From Dyella sp. SG609 (GTDB lineage: Bacteria; Pseudomonadota; Gammaproteobacteria; Xanthomonadales; Rhodanobacteraceae), in NCBI RefSeq assembly GCF_012275375.1, contig NZ_JAAZQJ010000004.1:393766-457765 (forward strand): a stretch of DNA of 64,000 nt, given 5' to 3'. A program made the translations under genes and the position numbers. The notes below the pieces were generated by a model, which was given only the letters and a program-made list of their open reading frames with translations, ran no database searches and was not told the DNA's origin. Below, piece by piece: positions 1 through 9,600 of the stretch; the stretch's first letter is position 1, and each line of letters opens with the position of its first letter.

Positions 1-1
1 C

Positions 2-1651
2 ACCTCGACCCTGCCGCTGGACGGCGCGAACGACAAGACCAAGGGCTGGCGCCTGGACATCGAGTACCGCCTCGGTGACCACGACATCCGCTTCGGCTAC
101 GACGCGCAGAACGCGAAGTCGTTCACCGGCAAGGAATACGCCGGCGGCTACGCCTGGGTGTACGCCAAGCAGACCAACCCGGCCACCGCGATCGACCCGG
201 GCCTGGGCGTGACCGGTTCGCCGGCTTCGGCGGGCGGCCTGGGCGCGCAGGGCTACTACGTCTACAAGGCGTACAACACCCAGCGTGCCGGCGTGGAAAC
301 CGACCAGGCGGCGCAGTTCATCGAAGACCGCTGGCAGGTCAACGATCGCTGGCTGCTCTCCATCGGCCTGCGCAACGAGCAGTTCACCAACTACAACAAG
401 AACGGCGACGCCTACATCAAGCAGCGCCACCAGCTGGCGCCGCGCCTGGGCGCGTCGTGGGACGTGTTCGGCGATTCCAGCCTGAAGGTGTTCGCCAATG
501 CCGGCCGCTACCACCTGGCCGTGCCGAACAACGCCGCCGTGCGCAGCGTGTCCGGTTCGCTGATCAGCAACCAGTACTTCACCTACACCGGCGTGGACCC
601 GGTCAGCGGCGTGCCGCTCGGCCTGAACCCGATCGCGGTGAACCCGGCCAGCCCGTTCATCTGCGCCAGCACCGGCGGCGTGTCGTCCAACAAGGAATGC
701 GGCCAGGCGCCGGATCCGCGCACCGTGGCCGCCAAGGGCCTGCGCGCGCACTTCCAGGACGAGTACATCCTGGGCATGGAGCAGCAGATCTCCCCGACCT
801 TCAATTGGGGCGCGAAGCTGACCTATCGCAAGCTGATGAGCGCGATCGACGACACCTGCATCCAGGCGCTCGGCAACAAGTGCCTCACCTTCAACCCGGG
901 CCGCGGCAACACCTTCATGGTGGCGCAGGCGGACGGCAGCCTGAAGGAAGTGCACCTGAGCCAGAAGGACCTGAACCTGCCGGACCTGAAGCGTAAGTAC
1001 TACGCGGTGGATCTGTTCGTCGAACACCCGTTCGCCGACAGCTGGTACGGCAAGGTCGAGTACACCTTCTCGCGCAACTACGGCAACACCGAAGGCCAGC
1101 TGGCCTCCGACCTGGATACCGGCGCGGGCGGCCAGACCGACGTGTCGCGCACCCAGGACTGGGACCTGCCGCAGCTGATGGTCGGTTCCAACGGCACCCT
1201 GCCGAACCACCGCGCGCACCAGGTGAAGGCGTTCGGCTATTACCAGCTGAACCAGGAATGGCGCTTCGGCGCGACCCTGGTCGCCGCTTCGGGCCGCCCG
1301 AAGAACTGCACCAGCTTCTACCCGACCGCCGACGCCGGCCTGTACAACAGCTCCACGTACTGGTTCTGCGGCCTGCCGGGCCAGCCTGGCTATGCGATCT
1401 CGCCGCGCGGCTCCAAGGGCACCACGCCGTGGACCTACCAGCTGAACCTCAATGCGGCTTACACGCCGGGCTGGCTGGACAACAAGCTGACCCTGCAGCT
1501 CGACGTGATCAATGTGCTGAACCGCCAGACGGCGACGATGTACAACTATCGCTACGCGCTGAACCGCACCACGGTGAACCCGCTGTACGGCCGTGAGCTG
1601 AACTACACCGATCCGCGCTACTTCCGCGTGACCGCCCGCTACGACTTCTAA
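2..1651 (+). CDS. TonB-dependent receptor, C-terminal part (Oar-like), truncated by window edge
   Basis: The open frame enters at the left edge (first full codon at base 2) and runs to a TAA at 1649-1651, so the signal peptide, plug and first barrel strands lie outside the window. What remains is about 549 residues of alternating aromatic and polar strands typical of a 22-strand outer-membrane beta-barrel. It ends in RVTARYDF, a terminal-Phe signature for BAM-dependent assembly. Two Cys pairs sit in predicted extracellular loops. The overall composition resembles the large Oar/carboxypeptidase-regulatory-like receptors abundant in Xanthomonadales, which import unknown large substrates using TonB energy. 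The substrate cannot be inferred. A GTG at 158 is not the real start because coding continues upstream of it. Confidence 0.88.
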   Translation, partial: TSTLPLDGANDKTKGWRLDIEYRLGDHDIRFGYDAQNAKSFTGKEYAGGYAWVYAKQTNPATAIDPGLGVTGSPASAGGLGAQGYYVYKAYNTQRAGVETDQAAQFIEDRWQVNDRWLLSIGLRNEQFTNYNKNGDAYIKQRHQLAPRLGASWDVFGDSSLKVFANAGRYHLAVPNNAAVRSVSGSLISNQYFTYTGVDPVSGVPLGLNPIAVNPASPFICASTGGVSSNKECGQAPDPRTVAAKGLRAHFQDEYILGMEQQISPTFNWGAKLTYRKLMSAIDDTCIQALGNKCLTFNPGRGNTFMVAQADGSLKEVHLSQKDLNLPDLKRKYYAVDLFVEHPFADSWYGKVEYTFSRNYGNTEGQLASDLDTGAGGQTDVSRTQDWDLPQLMVGSNGTLPNHRAHQVKAFGYYQLNQEWRFGATLVAASGRPKNCTSFYPTADAGLYNSSTYWFCGLPGQPGYAISPRGSKGTTPWTYQLNLNAAYTPGWLDNKLTLQLDVINVLNRQTATMYNYRYALNRTTVNPLYGRELNYTDPRYFRVTARYDF

Positions 1652-1713
1652 GCGGACGGAACGGCCCGGCGCCGCAAGGCTCCGGGCCGGTTTCGGCAGA
1701 CCGAAGCACGAAG

Positions 1714-1742
1714 CCACCGGCAGCCGCCGGTGGTTTTTTTTT
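1714..1742 (+). terminator. Intrinsic terminator after the TonB receptor
   Basis: A perfect 8-bp stem, CCACCGGC (1714-1721) pairing with GCCGGTGG (1726-1733), has a 4-nt loop and is followed by nine T residues (1734-1742). It lies 63 bp after the receptor stop codon and before the diguanylate cyclase start, a classical Rho-independent terminator. Confidence 0.9.
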
Positions 1743-1829
1743 GCGCAGCGGCCGCGCTTCCCTTTAAGTTCCCGCCGATGCCGCCGCTACAGCGGCCGAC
1801 CTGCAAGCGCCAGACGGAGCGAGGCTCTC

Positions 1830-3491
1830 ATGCACCTGGACCTTCCCACCCTGATCTTCGTCAGCTTCCTCGCCGCCATCAGCGCGGCGATCGGCTTCAC
1901 GTCGCTGATGCTGGTGCTGCGCGGACAGGCGGCGCTGCGGGTTTGGGTGGCCAGCCTGTGGGTGTCCACCGCGGGCATCGCGCTGATCTCGCTGCGCGGA
2001 CAGATTCCGGACTTCATCTCGATCGTGCTGGCCAACGGCGCCATCGCGCTGGCCGGCGCCCTGATGGTGAAGGGCCTGGCCGTGCATATGCAGCGGCGCC
2101 TGCGCTGGCGCGCGCCGCTGGCGATCGTGCTGGCCTATGCCGCCGGGATCGCCTGGTTCGCCTATGCGCAGCCGGACCTGCATGTGCGCATCGTGCTGGC
2201 GAGCGTGCAGGCGCTGATCTGGAATCTCTGGTCCATCTATCTGCTGCTGCGTCATGCGCCGCGCGAGATCCGCCTGAGCTGCCGCATCCTGGCGCTGATC
2301 CTGGCGGCGGACGCCGTGCTGTTCATGATCCGCCCGTTCGTGCCGCTGAGTCCGGACGCGGGGCAGGACCTGCTGCGCGGCGGCGCGCCGGTGACCATGA
2401 CCTATGTCGCCGGCATCGTGATCAGCCTCGCCGCCTATTTCGCGCTGCTGCTGCTGATCACCGAGCGCCTGATGGTCGACCTGCGCCGCGCGGCCTCGAT
2501 CGATGCGCTGACCGGCCTGCTCAACCGCGGCGCCATGCTGGCGGAAGGCCGCCGCGCCTTGGCCGCGAGCGGGCTGCACGGCCAGCCCTTCGCGGTGCTG
2601 GCGCTGGACCTGGACCGCTTCAAGCAGATCAACGACCGCTGGGGGCACGAGGGCGGCGATGCGGTGCTGGTGCATGCCGCGGCGGTGCTGCGCGAGGTGG
2701 TGGCGTGGCCCGGGCACGCGTCGGGCCGTTACGGCGGCGAGGAATTCCTGCTGACCTTGCCGGGCGCGGACCTGCGGGCGGCGAGCGAGCTGGCGGAGCG
2801 GTTGCGCGCGGCTCTGGATGGTTCGTCGGTGATCGTGAACGGGCAGCGCCTTCGGGTGACTACGAGTATCGGGGTTGCCGTCGGGGCGGGTGGCGCGAGC
2901 TTTGAGCAGCTCGTGTCGTCGGCGGACCGGGCGCTGTATCGCGCGAAGTCGGATGGCCGCAACTGCGTGCGGCACGCGGCGGCTGACATGCTTCCGTGGC
3001 CCTCTCTCCTCCGGGGAGGGGGCAACGGTCTTGTCTCGCCGTCTCATTTTCGTCATCCCGGCGTAGGCCGGGATCCAGTGGCGGTATCGCTTGGTTGTTG
3101 CGTTGACGGTTGGTTGTCTCGCCGTTGGCGAGGGTTTCGCCCCGCTGCCGCGGGGCGAGTTACTTCTTCTTTGCGTGCCCAAAGAAGAAGTAACCAAGAA
3201 GAAAGGGCACCCTGCTTGGCGCCCTCAGCAGCAAAGCTGCTGAGGGTCCGTGAGGGCTGGCCGGGCTTTTTGACAGGGCATCCATGCCCTGATCAAAAAG
3301 GCGGGGACATCGTGTCCCCGCCCCCCTGCGGGGGCCTTTTCGTCCAGCCCTCACCGCCGGCGCCAAGGGGACCCGGTAGATCAAGAGCAGAAGCGCACCA
3401 GCGGAACGCCGCGGCTGCGCCGCGTGCTCTTGGTTCGATTTTCGCCTCGCGCTCCATCTCCCTCTCCCCTCCGGGGAGAGGGTCGGGGTGA
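1830..3491 (+). CDS. Membrane diguanylate cyclase (GGDEF) with repeat-derived C-terminal extension
   Basis: Makes cyclic di-GMP from two GTP. About the first 210 residues form some seven hydrophobic helices, an unclassified membrane sensor. A GGDEF domain follows (about residues 225-390): SIDALTGLLNRG, LDLDRFKQINDRWGHEGGD and an intact GRYGGEEF active site near residue 302. The position of the usual RxxD inhibitory site reads WPGH, so product inhibition at that site is not expected. Family homology ends near residue 390 (about nt 3000). The frame then stays open for another 160 or so codons through intergenic palindromic repeats, giving a Pro/Arg/Ser-rich tail with no domain. ATG at 1830 follows GGAGCGAGGCTCTC. 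Enzyme call is firm; the tail may or may not be made. Confidence 0.85.
   Translation: MHLDLPTLIFVSFLAAISAAIGFTSLMLVLRGQAALRVWVASLWVSTAGIALISLRGQIPDFISIVLANGAIALAGALMVKGLAVHMQRRLRWRAPLAIVLAYAAGIAWFAYAQPDLHVRIVLASVQALIWNLWSIYLLLRHAPREIRLSCRILALILAADAVLFMIRPFVPLSPDAGQDLLRGGAPVTMTYVAGIVISLAAYFALLLLITERLMVDLRRAASIDALTGLLNRGAMLAEGRRALAASGLHGQPFAVLALDLDRFKQINDRWGHEGGDAVLVHAAAVLREVVAWPGHASGRYGGEEFLLTLPGADLRAASELAERLRAALDGSSVIVNGQRLRVTTSIGVAVGAGGASFEQLVSSADRALYRAKSDGRNCVRHAAADMLPWPSLLRGGGNGLVSPSHFRHPGVGRDPVAVSLGCCVDGWLSRRWRGFRPAAAGRVTSSLRAQRRSNQEERAPCLAPSAAKLLRVREGWPGFLTGHPCPDQKGGDIVSPPPCGGLFVQPSPPAPRGPGRSRAEAHQRNAAAAPRALGSIFASRSISLSPPGRGSG
3050..3370. repeat. Array of nested palindromic repeats inside the GGDEF reading frame
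   Basis: Successive perfect or near-perfect hairpins: TCCCGGC/GCCGGGA (3056-3073); CGCCCCG/CGGGGCG (about 3139-3157); a 14-bp stem GTTACTTCTTCTTT (3159-3172) with AAAGAAGAAGTAAC (3181-3194); CCTCAGCAG/CTGCTGAGG (about 3219-3243); AGGGCAT/ATGCCCT (3275-3290); GGGGACA/TGTCCCC (3302-3318). Longer arms (GTGAGGGCTGG near 3250 and CCAGCCCTCAC near 3342; CTTGGCGCC and GGCGCCAAG) enclose the inner ones. The 14-bp unit recurs in variant form at 63964-63999, so this is a dispersed family rather than unique coding DNA. Confidence 0.85.
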
Positions 3492-3590
3492 GGGGCCGGG
3501 CGGAGCGATGCGCGGAGGGGCGAGAAAGCTCAAAAGCTTTTCTTCTCTTCGCAGAAGCGTCGTCGCGAGCACCCACCCCTCATCTGTCCT
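3460..3590. repeat. Dispersed palindromic repeat, copy 1 (second copy at 52378)
   Basis: Starts with a perfect 10-bp hairpin CCCTCTCCCC (3460-3469) / GGGGAGAGGG (3473-3482). GGGGTGAGGGG follows, then a variable middle, and it ends with GCGAGCACCCACCCCTCAT (about 3567-3585). The same start, order and end occur at 52378-52498. It separates the GGDEF gene from the convergent autotransporter and may act as their shared terminator or as a nuclease-protection structure; no long T-run was seen. Confidence 0.8.
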
Positions 3591-3602
3591 GGCCGGTGTT
3601 TC

Positions 3603-6600
3603 TCAGAAGGCGACGTTCACCGTCAGTCGCGCCGACTGATCCCGCGCATCGCTCGCAAACTGCCCGTGATACCCGAGATCCACCGTCACCGCGTGGCCGA
3701 GCGGGAAGCGCAACCCAAGATCCAGCACGCCCGCGTTGTTCGCCACCGGCAATCCATACACGTTGAAGCTGTCCGCACCGGCGACGAAGCGCTGGCGGCG
3801 CTCCGGCACCGTGTCGCCCCAGGCGTGCTGGTAGCCCACGCCGGCATAGGCGTGCAGGCCGCCCGGCCCCAGCTGCAGCGAGCCGCGCACGCCGCCGATG
3901 GCGGCGGTGAGATTGGACGAGCTGCCGTCGACGCTGAGTGCGGCGATGGTGCCGTGCTCGGTGAACGCATCGGTGCGCACGTGCACCTGGCTCAGGTTGA
4001 CGTAGGGCTCCAGCGTGCCGCGGCCGAACTGGAACACGTAGCCGCCGTCCACGTAGGCCTGCGCGGTGTTGGCGTCGTAGCTGGCCTGCGCCGTGCCGGA
4101 GAACGGGCCGAAGGCCATGCGCCGCGTGGTGTCGATCTTCTGCCACGCATAGGCCGCGCCGCCGCGCAGGCGGAAATTGCCCAGGTTCCAGCTGGCGTAG
4201 ACACCGGCATAGTTGGCCTTCGCATGCGCCGTCGAACCGAGTTCGCGCACGTTGAGGCTGTTCTGCCCGTGGCCGAGCACACCGCCCAGGCGCACGTCGC
4301 CGACTTCCGTGTCCGCGCCGATCAGCAGGCCGCTGCCGTTGGCGTTCATATCGTGCGCATTGCCGTCGCTGTCGTGGTCGCCCCAGTGGCCCCACAGCGA
4401 GCTCCACACCATGTTGCCGGCGCCCGTCGCGCCTTCGGCACTCTGGCCGCCGTAGTTCGCGCCCAGCAGATGGTTGTTGATGGCGTCGCGCACGTAGTGG
4501 CTGTCGTCGAACAGCGCGGTGGTGATGCTGCCGTGCATCTCGCCGGAGAGCTGGTCGAAGGCGTGGCGTGCGCTGTCGGGGTCCAGGCCGAGCAGGGCGT
4601 CGATCAGCGGCGAGCTCGGGTCCAGATGATCGAGCGCGCCGGCGGTGCTCTTCTGGTTCTTGGTGTCCGCCACGCTTTCGAAGCTGACGTCGTTGCGCTG
4701 CAGCGAGAGATTCACTGCATTGGCGGTGTAGCTGAGCAGCGGCGTGAGGAAGGTCAGGTTGGCGCTGACCGCGCCGAACTGCCCGCTCACGCCCTGTGCG
4801 GCGGTGAGGATGGTGTAGTCGGTGCGCGGCGCGTAATTGCCCGGCTGCGCCAGTACCAGCACGCTGCCGCCGAGGATGGAGGCCGTGCCGCCGACCACGA
4901 TGCGGCTGCTCTGGCCCTGCGGCGTGGCGCCCACCTGGTAGCTGGAGCCGGGATGGAACACCGCATTGCCGGTCACCGTGAGCGTGCCGGTGGTGTTGCC
5001 GGGAATCACCGTGCCGGACAGGTCCAGCCCGCCGATGGTGCCGATGCCGCCGAGCGTGGCGCCGCCGTTCACCGTGACGTTGCTGCCCAGGGTGGCGCCG
5101 GGATGGCTGTTGTCGCCGACGATCAGCGTGCCGGCGGCGACGGTCGTGGCGCCCGACAATGGATTGACCGTGTCCAGCGTGAGCGTGCCGGCGCCGGATT
5201 TCAGCAGCGTACCGCTGCCGGACAGCGTGCCGTTGAACGTGCCGTCCGTGCCCTGGTTGAAGATCAGCGAGGCGTTGTCGGTGATATTGCCCTGCAGGCT
5301 GGTGCTGTCGCCCTGCAGTGCGCCCGCGCTGATCGTGGTGCCGCCGCTGTAGCTGTTCGCGCCGCTCAGTGTGAGCGTGCCGGCGCCGAGCTTGGTCACC
5401 GAGCCGGTGCCGCTGACGATGCCGGCGAAGGTGCCGTCCGCGCCCTGGTTGAAGATCAGCGAGGCGTTGTCGGTGATGTTGCCTTGCAGGCTGGTGGTGT
5501 CGCCCTGCAGCGCGCCGGCGCCGATGGTGGTGCCGCCGCTGTAGCTGTTCGCGCCGCTCAAGGTAAGCGTGCCGGCGCCGAGCTTGGTCAGCGAGCCGCT
5601 GCCGCTGACGGTGCCGGCAAACGTGCCGTCCGCGCCCTGGTTGAAGATCAGCGAGGCGTTGTCGGTGATGTTGCCTTGCAGGCTGGTGGTGTCGCCCTGC
5701 AGCGCGCCGGCGCTGATGGTGGTGCCGCCGCTGTAGGTATTCGCACCGCTCAGCGTCACCGTTCCCGCGCCGAGCTTGGTCAGCGAGCCGCTGCCGCTGA
5801 CGATGCCGGCGAAGCTGCCATCCGTGCCCTGGTTGAAGATCAGCGAAGCGTTGTCGGTGATGTTGCCCTGCAGGCTGGTGGTATCGCCCTGCAGTGCGCC
5901 GGCGCTGATGGTGGTGCCGCCGCTGTAGCTGTTCGCACCGCTCAGCGTGACCGTGCCGGCGCCGAGTTTGGTGAGCGAACCGCTGCCGGCGATGGCGCCG
6001 GTGAAGGTGCCGTCCGTGCCCTGGTTGAAGATCAGCGACGCGTTGTCGGTGATGTTGCCCTGCAGGCTGCTCGTATCGCCTTGCAGCGCACCCGCGCTGA
6101 TCGTCGTACCGCCGGTGTAGCTGCTGGCACCGCTGAGCGTCAGCGTTCCCGCACCGAGCTTGGTCACCGTGCCGGTGCCGGAGAGGCTGCCGGCGAACGT
6201 GCCGTTCGCACCCTGATCGAACACCAGCGCCGCGTTGTCGAGGATATTGCCCTGCAGGCTGGCCGCATCGCCCTGCAGCGTGCCCGCGCTGACCGTGGTG
6301 CCGCCGCTGTAGGTGTTCGCGCCGGTCAGCACCAGCGTGCCCGCGCCGAGCTTGCTCAGGCCGCCGGTGCCGCCGAGCGCCTGGTTGACGGTGAACACGT
6401 TGGCGGCATCGGCGATATCGAAACCGCCGCCCGGCGCGCCGAGCGTGATCGCGCGCGCGGTCGACTGGAATGCCGTGCCGGTCACCTGCAGGATGCCGCC
6501 TTCGAAATCCAGGCCCGCACTGGCGGCACCGAGGTTGGCATCGGTGCTGACCGACAAGGTGCCCGCGCTCAGCATGGTGCCCTGCGTGTAGGTGTTGGCG

Positions 6601-9600
6601 CCGCCGAGCACCAGGGTGCCGGCGCCGGTCTTGTTGAAGCCCAGGCCCGTCAGTGTGTTGTCGACCGTGGCCACCCACGCGGCACTTGCCGCGCTGCCGT
6701 CGCCGACGCGGATCTCGCTGAGCGCACCGGGCGTCGGCGCGACCAGGCCGAGCGCGTCGCCGACCAGGTGGAAGCCGTCGTTGGCGAACTGCATGCCCAG
6801 CGCCGTCACCGCGCCGCCGGTGTTGTCGACCGTGACCGTGCCGGCGTCGCCGCCGAAGATGGCGAAGGCATCGGCCGGTTGGCGCGAGGAAGTCACCGCG
6901 CCCACGGCATCCGTCCAGTTCGCCTGCGGAACCGACCAGATGCCGCTGCCGCCGCCCATGCGCGTGCTGTTGGCCAGGCCGTTGGCGTTCCAGAAATTCA
7001 AGGTCAGGCCGTTGGTGTTGATCAGGTTGATCTGCTTGCTGGCGGTGAGGTTCTGGATGGTGAAGCCCGAGGGCGGCGCGATGCCGTCATTGGTTTCGGT
7101 CAGCGTGCCGCCGTAGGTAAACAGGTTGTACAAGCCGGGGCCGAAGCCGCCGGCATCGATGGGATTGAGCGTGGCGCCGTTGATGGCGAGGTTGCCGTTG
7201 ACCACCACGTTGTGGCCGGTGCCGGGCGTGGTGAAGTTCGGGCCGGGTGCGCCGAAGGAGAAGTCGAGCACGCTGCCTTGCGCCAGGGTGAGGTTGCTGT
7301 TCACCGTCAGCGAACCGGTGGGATTGCCCGGCGCGAGATGGCCGCCGTTCTGCACGGTGACGCTGCCGGCGACGGTGCCGAAGCCGCCGAGCGAAGCGCC
7401 GCTGGCCACGCTCACGTCGCCGCCGATGGAGGCACCGGCATGCGCGGCATCGCCGACCGTCAGGCTGCCGCCCTGCACGGTGGTCAAGCCGGTGTAGGTG
7501 TTCACGCCGTTGAGCACGAGTGCGTTGGCGGTATTGGTCAGTCCACCGGTGCCCTGGATCACGCCATCGAAACTGCCGCCGCCGCTGCCGCCCACGCTGA
7601 GCGTGTTGGCGCCGAGATTGACGGTGCCGCCGGCGCCGGCCAGCGCGCCGATGGTCTTGTTGCCGCCGGCGGAGATATCGAAGGTGCCGCCCGCGCCCAG
7701 CGTCAGCGCGCTGCCGCCGGCGAGCGCGCCGCCCACGCCCAGCGCCAGCGTGCCATTGAGGATGCTGGTGCCGCCGCTATAGGTGTTGGCGCCGGTGAGG
7801 GTTTGTGTGCCGCTGCCGTTGATCGTCACCGAGCCGGTGCCGCTGATGGTGCCGGCGAAGCTGCTGCTGCCGGCGGGTGCGAGAGTCAACGCGTTCGCGC
7901 CCAGCGCCACCGAACTGCCGGCCACGCCGGAGAGATTGGCGAGGCTCTGCGCGCCGGCGGCGGAGAGATCGAGCGTGGCGCCCGGTGCTGCCAGGCTGAC
8001 CGCGCCGCTGGGCGCAAGCGCGCCGCCGGCGCCCAGCGCCAGCGTGCCGGCGCCGACGGTGGTGCCGCCGGTGTAGGTGTTCACGCCGCTCAGGGTCAGC
8101 GTGCCGGCGCCTAGCTTGAGGATGCCGCCGGTGCCGCCGATGGTGCCGGCGAAGCTGCTGCCGGTCGCATCGCCCAGGGTCAGCGTGTTCGCACCCAGCG
8201 CGACCTGGGTGCCGGCCACACCGGACAGCGCGCCGATGGTCCGGCTGGAGGTGGCGCCGCTGATGTCGAAGCCGCTGCCGGCATTGTTGAGCGCCACCGC
8301 GCCGGTGGCGGCGAGCGTGCCGGTCCCGCTGAGCGCCAGCGTGCCCGCATTGATCGCGGTGCCGCCGGTAAAGGTGTTGGCCCCAGCCAGGGTCAGCGTG
8401 CCTGCGCCTTGCTTGGCGATGCCGCCGGTGCCGCCGATCGCGCCGGCGAACGTGCTGTTGGCGCTGTCGCCGAGCGTGAGCGTGCGCGCGCCCAGTGCGA
8501 TCGTGGTGCCGGTGCCGCCGCTCAGCATGCCGATGGTGCGATTGCCGCTGGCGCCGGAGATATCGAAGCCGGAACCTGCGTTCTGCAGATTGACCGCGCC
8601 GCCGGCCACCAGCGCGCCGTTGCCGCTGAGCGCGAGGGTGCCGGCGTTGATGGTGGTGCCGCCGGTGTAGGTCTCGGCGGCGCTCAGGCTCACCGTGCCC
8701 GCGCCGCTCTTGGTCAACGCACCGGTGCCGGACAGCACGCCGGACAAGGTGAAGTCGTTGCCGCCGGTGACGGTGAGGCCGCCGGCGTTGAGCAGCACCG
8801 CCTTGCTCAGCGTCGAGCCGGCGGTGCTGGCGGCGAGGCCGCCGCCATTGGAAGCGATGCTGGCAGCGCTGCCGAAGTTGGCGTCGGCGTCGAACTGCGC
8901 CACGCCGCCATTGAGCACGGCGTCGCCGCTGACCAGGGCGCCGGACAGGCTCCAGGTGCCGCTGTTCACGATCAGGTGCTGGAAATTGACGTAGGTGCCG
9001 GAGGCGGCGCTACCCGTGCCGGTGGCGCCGGAACCCGGCCCGGCCACCACGTTCTGCAAGGTCAGCGTGTTGTTGCCGCCAGCGCCGCCGTCGATCTGCC
9101 CGGTGGGCGCGAAGTTGAGATTGATGCCGAGCACGCCGAGCAGGTTCAGGCCCAGGCTGCCGCCGGCGTTGACGTTGGAGCCGGTCACCGCGGTGAAGGT
9201 ATTGGTGCTGTTGGTGCCCATCGACACGCTGCCGCTGATGGTGCCGGCGTTGATGTACGTGTTGCCCGCGGCGGAGCTTTCGAACGCGGTGCGGCCGGTG
9301 ACGGTGCCGGTGTTGGTGAAATTGACCTGCGCGCCGCCGTAGGCAGCCACCACCGGTGCATCGGAGCCGAGCAAGGTGACGCCGAGCAGGGCGGAGGAAC
9401 CGATGCTGCCGGAGTTGGTAATGGTGGTGGTGCCGCCACCGCCATTGCGCACGGCCAGCGCCATGCCGGTGAGGTCGGCCAGGTTCAGGCCGAGCAGCCC
9501 GGTGGTGCCCTTCATCGTGCCCTGGTTGCTCACGGTCACGGTGCTGCCCGGAATGGAGGCGCCGAGATTCGGATTGCCGATCACCGTGCCCGAAGACAAG

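Noticed and set aside
3160..3576. A 138-codon minus-strand frame in the repeat region
   Set aside because: It translates the palindromic repeats (for example PLTPTLSPEGRGR), a known artefact of such repeats, with no gene-like start context.
3666..8114. A 1482-codon plus-strand frame opposite the autotransporter
   Set aside because: Translation is Ala/Gly/Arg/Gln-rich repeats mirroring the adhesin repeats; the minus strand encodes signal peptide, PATR repeats and a barrel.
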